Below are positions 60,686 to 64,000 of a stretch of 64,000 bases of DNA, in pieces; position 1 is the first letter of the stretch, and each line of letters starts with the position of its first letter. The stretch spans positions 620,001-684,000 of the forward strand of contig NZ_JAHHZQ010000003.1 in NCBI RefSeq assembly GCF_022606355.1, given 5' to 3'. Source of the DNA: Leifsonia shinshuensis. GTDB taxonomy: Bacteria; Actinomycetota; Actinomycetes; Actinomycetales; Microbacteriaceae. The notes under the pieces were generated by a model. The model saw only the letters and a program-made list of their open reading frames with translations, did no database searches and had not been told where the DNA came from. A program made the position numbers and the translations under genes.

Positions 60686-61576
60686 TCAGCGAGCGCTCGC
60701 GCTGTGCGGCAGGCCGGTCTCCGGCGTCGTGCCGGTCGCCGCCCACCCGGCCGGTTCGGTGGCCGACAGCGTCGCCAGCAGCCCGATCCGCTCCGCATCC
60801 TCCGCCGTCGCCGCGTGGTAGAGCACCAGCACGATGGCGTCGGTGCCGGTGATCTGGAGCTTCTCGCGGTGAACGGTCAGCGCGCCGACCTGCGGATGTT
60901 GGAACGTGAGAGTGGCCCCCTGCCGCTCGCGCACGTCGTGGCGGCTCCACAGCCGGCGGAAGAGGGGGCTGGCGATCGACAGTTCGCCGACCAGCTCGAC
61001 CACCCGGGGATCGTCGGCGTCCGCGCCGACGGAGCGGCGGAAACCGGCGATCAGCACCGCGGATGCGGCCTCCCAGTCGGGGAAGAGCGCCTGCTCCTCC
61101 GCGTCGAGGAAGACGTCGCGCAGGCGGTTGCGACCGGCCACCAGCCGGGGCGACAGGGCGGTGGCGAGCGTGTTCGCCGCCAGCACGTCGAGCGAGCGAC
61201 CTTCGACGAACGCCGGGAAGGGCAGCTGCGGCAGCAGCGCCGCCATGCTCGCGGGCACCGTCTCCGTTCGCGCGCGCCTCGGACGCCGCGGCGACCGCTC
61301 GGCTGTCACGAGTCCGAGCAGGTGGTCCGTCGCCTCCTCGTCGAGCTGCAGCACTCGCGCGATCGACCGGAGCACCTGGCCGGACGGGTTGCGGTCGCGG
61401 CCCTGCTCCAGACGCAGGTAGTACTCGGCGCTGATGCCCGACAGCATCGCGACCTCCTCGCGCCGCAGCCCCGCGACGCGCCGGGTGCCGAGCACCGGGA
61501 TGCCGAGGGTCTCCGGCGCGACCAGCTCGCGCCGGGCGCGCAGGAACTCCCCCAGCAGGTTCTGATCGTCGGTCAT
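60686..61576 (-). CDS. XRE-family regulator with MmyB-like ligand domain
   Basis: A 296-residue regulator. The N-terminal XRE helix-turn-helix contains RRVAGLRREEVAMLSGISAE and YYLRLEQGRDRNPSGQVLRS near residues 31-71. The C-terminal 180 residues match the MmyB-like ligand-binding domain seen in actinobacterial regulators (PFPAFVEGRSLDVLAANTLA, then FRRSVGADADDPRVVELVGE). It is divergent from an SDR gene, its most likely target. Confidence 0.88.
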   Translation of the reverse strand: MTDDQNLLGEFLRARRELVAPETLGIPVLGTRRVAGLRREEVAMLSGISAEYYLRLEQGRDRNPSGQVLRSIARVLQLDEEATDHLLGLVTAERSPRRPRRARTETVPASMAALLPQLPFPAFVEGRSLDVLAANTLATALSPRLVAGRNRLRDVFLDAEEQALFPDWEAASAVLIAGFRRSVGADADDPRVVELVGELSIASPLFRRLWSRHDVRERQGATLTFQHPQVGALTVHREKLQITGTDAIVLVLYHAATAEDAERIGLLATLSATEPAGWAATGTTPETGLPHSASAR

Positions 61577-61710
61577 GACGCCAACGGTACCCATGAGCGC
61601 GACCGCCCTGGCTGTCCCTCCCACTACCAGTGTGGACAGGGGCTGGCTGAGGCGCGCCTGTGGAGTAACGATCGAAGGACGGCATCCGACACATCCCGAA
61701 AGGACGGACC

Positions 61711-62757
61711 ATGCCCCGTCAGCCCAGCTCCCGTCGAATCGTCCTCGTCACCGGCGGCTCCGGCTTCATCGCCGGGCACATCATCCGGCAGCTCCTCGAC
61801 AGCGGGCACGAGGTGCGCGCCACGCTCCGGTCCCTCGATCGGGAGGAGGCCACCCGTTCGCGTCTGCGAGCGGCCGGCATGACCCACGAGGAGTCGCTCT
61901 CGTTCGTGGCCGCCGACCTCCTGGGCGACGCCGGCTGGACGGAGGCCGTCAGCGGAGTGGAGGGCGTGCTGCACGTCGCCTCCCCCGTGCGACCGGGTGC
62001 GGTCGACGACGAGGACGACGTGATCGTCCCGGCGCGGAAGGGCACGGTACGGGTGGTGCGGGCGGCACGCGAGGCCGGTGTTCCGCGGGTGGTGCTGACG
62101 TCGGCGTTCCACGCGGTCGGCTTCGGGCATCCGCCCCTCGACCGCGCGTTCACCGAGGACGACTGGTCACCGCTCGACGGCCCTGGCATGGACGCATACG
62201 GCCGGAGCAAGGTTCTGGCCGAGCGCGCGGCCTGGGAGGCCGTGGCCGGGCAGGGCCGCACCGAGCTCGTCGCCATGCTGCCTGTCGCGGTCGTCGGCCC
62301 GCTGATCGGAGGCGGGATCTCCGGGGCCAACCACCTCGTGCGGCGCGTCCTCACCGGCGGGCTGCCGGCCTATCCCGACTTCGCCGTGCCGTTCGTCGAC
62401 GTGCGCGATGTCGCCGCCGCGCACATCGCGGCGCTGACCGCGGACCGTGCGGGCGGCGAGCGGTTCCTGCTCTCCGCCCAGGAGGACGCCGTCCCGCTCG
62501 CCGAGGTGGGCGCGGCGCTGCGCGAGAGGCTCGGCGACCGTGCCGACCGGGTTCCGCCGCCCACCGCGCTGCTTCCGGACGCCGCCGTGCGCGCGGCGGC
62601 GGAGGCCGACCCGGGCATGCGGCCGATGGCGGCCGAGCTCGGCTACCGCAAGAAGGTCTCGACAGAGAAGGCGCGCCGACTGCTCGGCTTCTCCCCGCGA
62701 CCGTGGCAGGAGGCGGTCACCGCTGCCGCCGAGAGCATGCTCGCCGCGGGCGCGTAG
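61711..62757 (+). CDS. NAD-dependent epimerase/dihydroflavonol reductase-like protein
   Basis: A 348-residue extended SDR. The cofactor loop VLVTGGSGFIAGHIIRQLLD lies near residues 11-30 and the catalytic Tyr-x-x-x-Lys is DAYGRSKVLAE near 162. It belongs with NAD(P)H-dependent aldehyde or dihydroflavonol reductases. It is divergent from an XRE-type regulator that probably controls it. GAAAGGAC before the ATG gives a good ribosome site. Confidence 0.85.
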   Translation: MPRQPSSRRIVLVTGGSGFIAGHIIRQLLDSGHEVRATLRSLDREEATRSRLRAAGMTHEESLSFVAADLLGDAGWTEAVSGVEGVLHVASPVRPGAVDDEDDVIVPARKGTVRVVRAAREAGVPRVVLTSAFHAVGFGHPPLDRAFTEDDWSPLDGPGMDAYGRSKVLAERAAWEAVAGQGRTELVAMLPVAVVGPLIGGGISGANHLVRRVLTGGLPAYPDFAVPFVDVRDVAAAHIAALTADRAGGERFLLSAQEDAVPLAEVGAALRERLGDRADRVPPPTALLPDAAVRAAAEADPGMRPMAAELGYRKKVSTEKARRLLGFSPRPWQEAVTAAAESMLAAGA

Positions 62758-62812
62758 CCCACCCGCGCTTTCCGCCTACCCCGCCACGGCCGCACTCGCC
62801 GGAGGTCAGCGC

Positions 62813-63628
62813 TCAGCGGCCGTCTTTGCGGATCCAGCGGAAGGTGAGGCGGCAGGCGATCAGACCGGCCACCAGCCAGATCAGCAGCACCACCGCGATC
62901 CAGCCGAGCTGCCAGCTGCCGCTCGGCTCCGCCGACTCGAAGCCCGCAGGCAGGAACACGCTGCGCATGCCCTGCGCGATCCACTTGAGCGGGAATAGGC
63001 TCGCGATGTTCTGCAGCCAGGTCGGCAGCAGGTTGAACGCCAGGTACACGCCCGAGATGAACTGCAGCACCAGCACGATCGGGATGATCACCGCCGTGGC
63101 GCTCTTGCCCGTTCGCGGCACCGCCGACAGCGCGATGCCGAGCACGGCGGAGGTCACGATCCCGAGCGCGTAGATCCAGGCGAATCGCAGCCAGAGCGCC
63201 GGGTCGGTCGGCAGCGCGACGCCGAAGGCCACGCGGGCCATCAGCAGGAGCAGGCCGATCTGGAGGATGCTCGTGGCGATGACCTGCCCCATCTTGCCGA
63301 GGAAGTACGACACGACCGGCAGTGGCGTCCCGCCCAGCCGCTTGAGCGTCCCGTCGCTCTTCTCCACGGCGATGTCGACGGCGAGGTTCTGCACACCGCT
63401 GAGCAGGATGCCCGCGGCGATCATCCCGGGCAGGTAGTACGCGGCCTGGGAGATCCCTCCGCTGCCGTCGGGTGCGGCGCCGACCTTGCCGAGCCCCTGG
63501 AAGGCGACGGAGAAGATCCCGAGCATGACGACGGGGAACAGGAACGTGAAGAAGATCGTGTCCGACTGCCGGAAGTACACGAGCACCTCGTAGCGGATGC
63601 GCGACCAGCCCAGGGCGACGGAGGTCAT
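62813..63628 (-). CDS. ABC-2 type exporter permease
   Basis: A 271-residue membrane subunit with about six helices, matching the ABC-2 permease family (LFPVVMLGIFSVAFQGL, then YYLPGMIAAGILLSGVQNLA, LKRLGGTPLPVVSYFLGKMG and the late GVYLAFNLLPTWLQNIASLF). Its ATG overlaps the stop of the ATPase gene by 4 bases, so the two make one exporter, probably for a drug or lipid. Confidence 0.88.
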   Translation of the reverse strand: MTSVALGWSRIRYEVLVYFRQSDTIFFTFLFPVVMLGIFSVAFQGLGKVGAAPDGSGGISQAAYYLPGMIAAGILLSGVQNLAVDIAVEKSDGTLKRLGGTPLPVVSYFLGKMGQVIATSILQIGLLLLMARVAFGVALPTDPALWLRFAWIYALGIVTSAVLGIALSAVPRTGKSATAVIIPIVLVLQFISGVYLAFNLLPTWLQNIASLFPLKWIAQGMRSVFLPAGFESAEPSGSWQLGWIAVVLLIWLVAGLIACRLTFRWIRKDGR

Positions 63629-64000
63629 GCCGCGACCTCCTCTGCACCGGCACCGGTGCCCGCCCGTTCGTCGGCCTCCCGGACCAGCGCGAGATAGATG
63701 TCCTCGAGGCTCGGCCGGATGACCTCCAGGTCACGTGGCTCGCCGCCGAGCTCGGCCGTCAGCCGGGCGACCAGCGCACCCGGCGCCTCGGTGCGCTCGT
63801 CGTGCGGCGCACCGGTCGCGTCGCGCCAGCGGACGATCGGGACGCGCGCCGCCGACCCGCCGATCTCGTCGACGGCGCCGATGTCGAGCAGCGAGCCGTG
63901 GGCGATGACCGCCGCCCGGTCGCTCAGCTGGGCCGCCTCGTCGAGATAGTGGGTGGTGAGGAGGATGGTCGTCCCCTCCCGCTTCAGGGAGCGCACCAGC
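63625..64000 (-). CDS. ABC transporter ATP-binding protein (partial, C-terminus)
   Basis: Only the last 125 or so residues are inside the window; the gene continues past the right edge. The visible part begins in the Walker B/H-loop region with TTILLTTHYLDEAAQLSDRA and continues to the family-typical DUF4162-like tail VIRPSLEDIYLALV. It couples to the ABC-2 permease downstream by an ATGA overlap. Walker A and the signature motif lie outside the window. Confidence 0.85.
   Translation of the reverse strand, partial: LVRSLKREGTTILLTTHYLDEAAQLSDRAAVIAHGSLLDIGAVDEIGGSAARVPIVRWRDATGAPHDERTEAPGALVARLTAELGGEPRDLEVIRPSLEDIYLALVREADERAGTGAGAEEVAA

Overview
The window is high-GC, densely coded DNA from an actinobacterium, most likely a member of Microbacteriaceae (Leifsonia-like); this placement is inference. 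It rests on the GC-rich codon use, many GTG starts, a tRNA without encoded CCA, TreY/TreZ/GlgX trehalose genes, and an inositol operon carrying a Cgl0159-type gene as in Corynebacterium. Genes sit in short operons with ATGA or GTGA start/stop overlaps. No stretch longer than about 300 bases lacks a gene. There is no rRNA, CRISPR array, prophage, transposase or replication origin. The only complete RNA gene is tRNA-Arg(ACG).

Region by region. 0-13 kb: three NarL/LuxR-type two-component systems (344-2103, 5550-7396, 10907-12747), the third in an operon with a DHA2 efflux pump. Between them are a thioesterase, a CPBP protease, a frameshifted membrane-protein gene, a lower-GC scar beside tRNA-Arg, a dienelactone hydrolase, a small acetyltransferase and a quinone reductase. 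14-19 kb: an ArsR/SRPBCC/reductase operon with a clear palindromic operator, a HAD phosphatase, and a GlxA/AraC regulator followed by an oxidoreductase. 19-24 kb: small zinc-ribbon and membrane proteins, a large ATPase-LuxR regulator, a sigma factor, a RidA protein and a CsbD stress protein. 24-32.5 kb: treY-treZ, a YdcF-like protein, glgX and a soluble Ser/Thr kinase overlapping glgX, together a glycogen-to-trehalose module. 32.5-41.4 kb: a nitrilase-permease-nitrilase operon with a divergent GntR regulator, acetyl-CoA synthetase, a PHP-domain protein and a second amino-acid permease. 41-48.6 kb: a secreted protein, a COG4705 membrane protein, PAP2 phosphatase, an OmpR two-component system, a MarR/DHA2 efflux operon and a divergent TetR regulator. 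48.8-50.1 kb: a methyltransferase and a LysE exporter. 50.2-59.6 kb: a complete myo-inositol catabolic operon (iolC, Cgl0159-like, iolA, iolB, iolD, an iolE/I-like gene, iolG) facing its likely GntR/UTRA regulator. 59.7-64 kb: NmrA, XRE and SDR genes and the end of an ABC-2 exporter.

The most unusual non-coding signals are two families of long dispersed hairpins. Family A occurs three times with the same conserved outer motif, the same orientation and compensatory arm changes. Family B occurs twice with the same 26-base arm. Others are several 14-18 bp tandem repeats, some expanding protein termini, a 54-bp palindrome upstream of an efflux gene, and two tRNA-like 3' end sequences upstream of minus-strand genes. 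I saw no obviously new multi-gene defence or biosynthetic system. The hairpin families, the kinase fused by overlap to glgX, and the nitrilase-permease operon are the best candidates for something undescribed.
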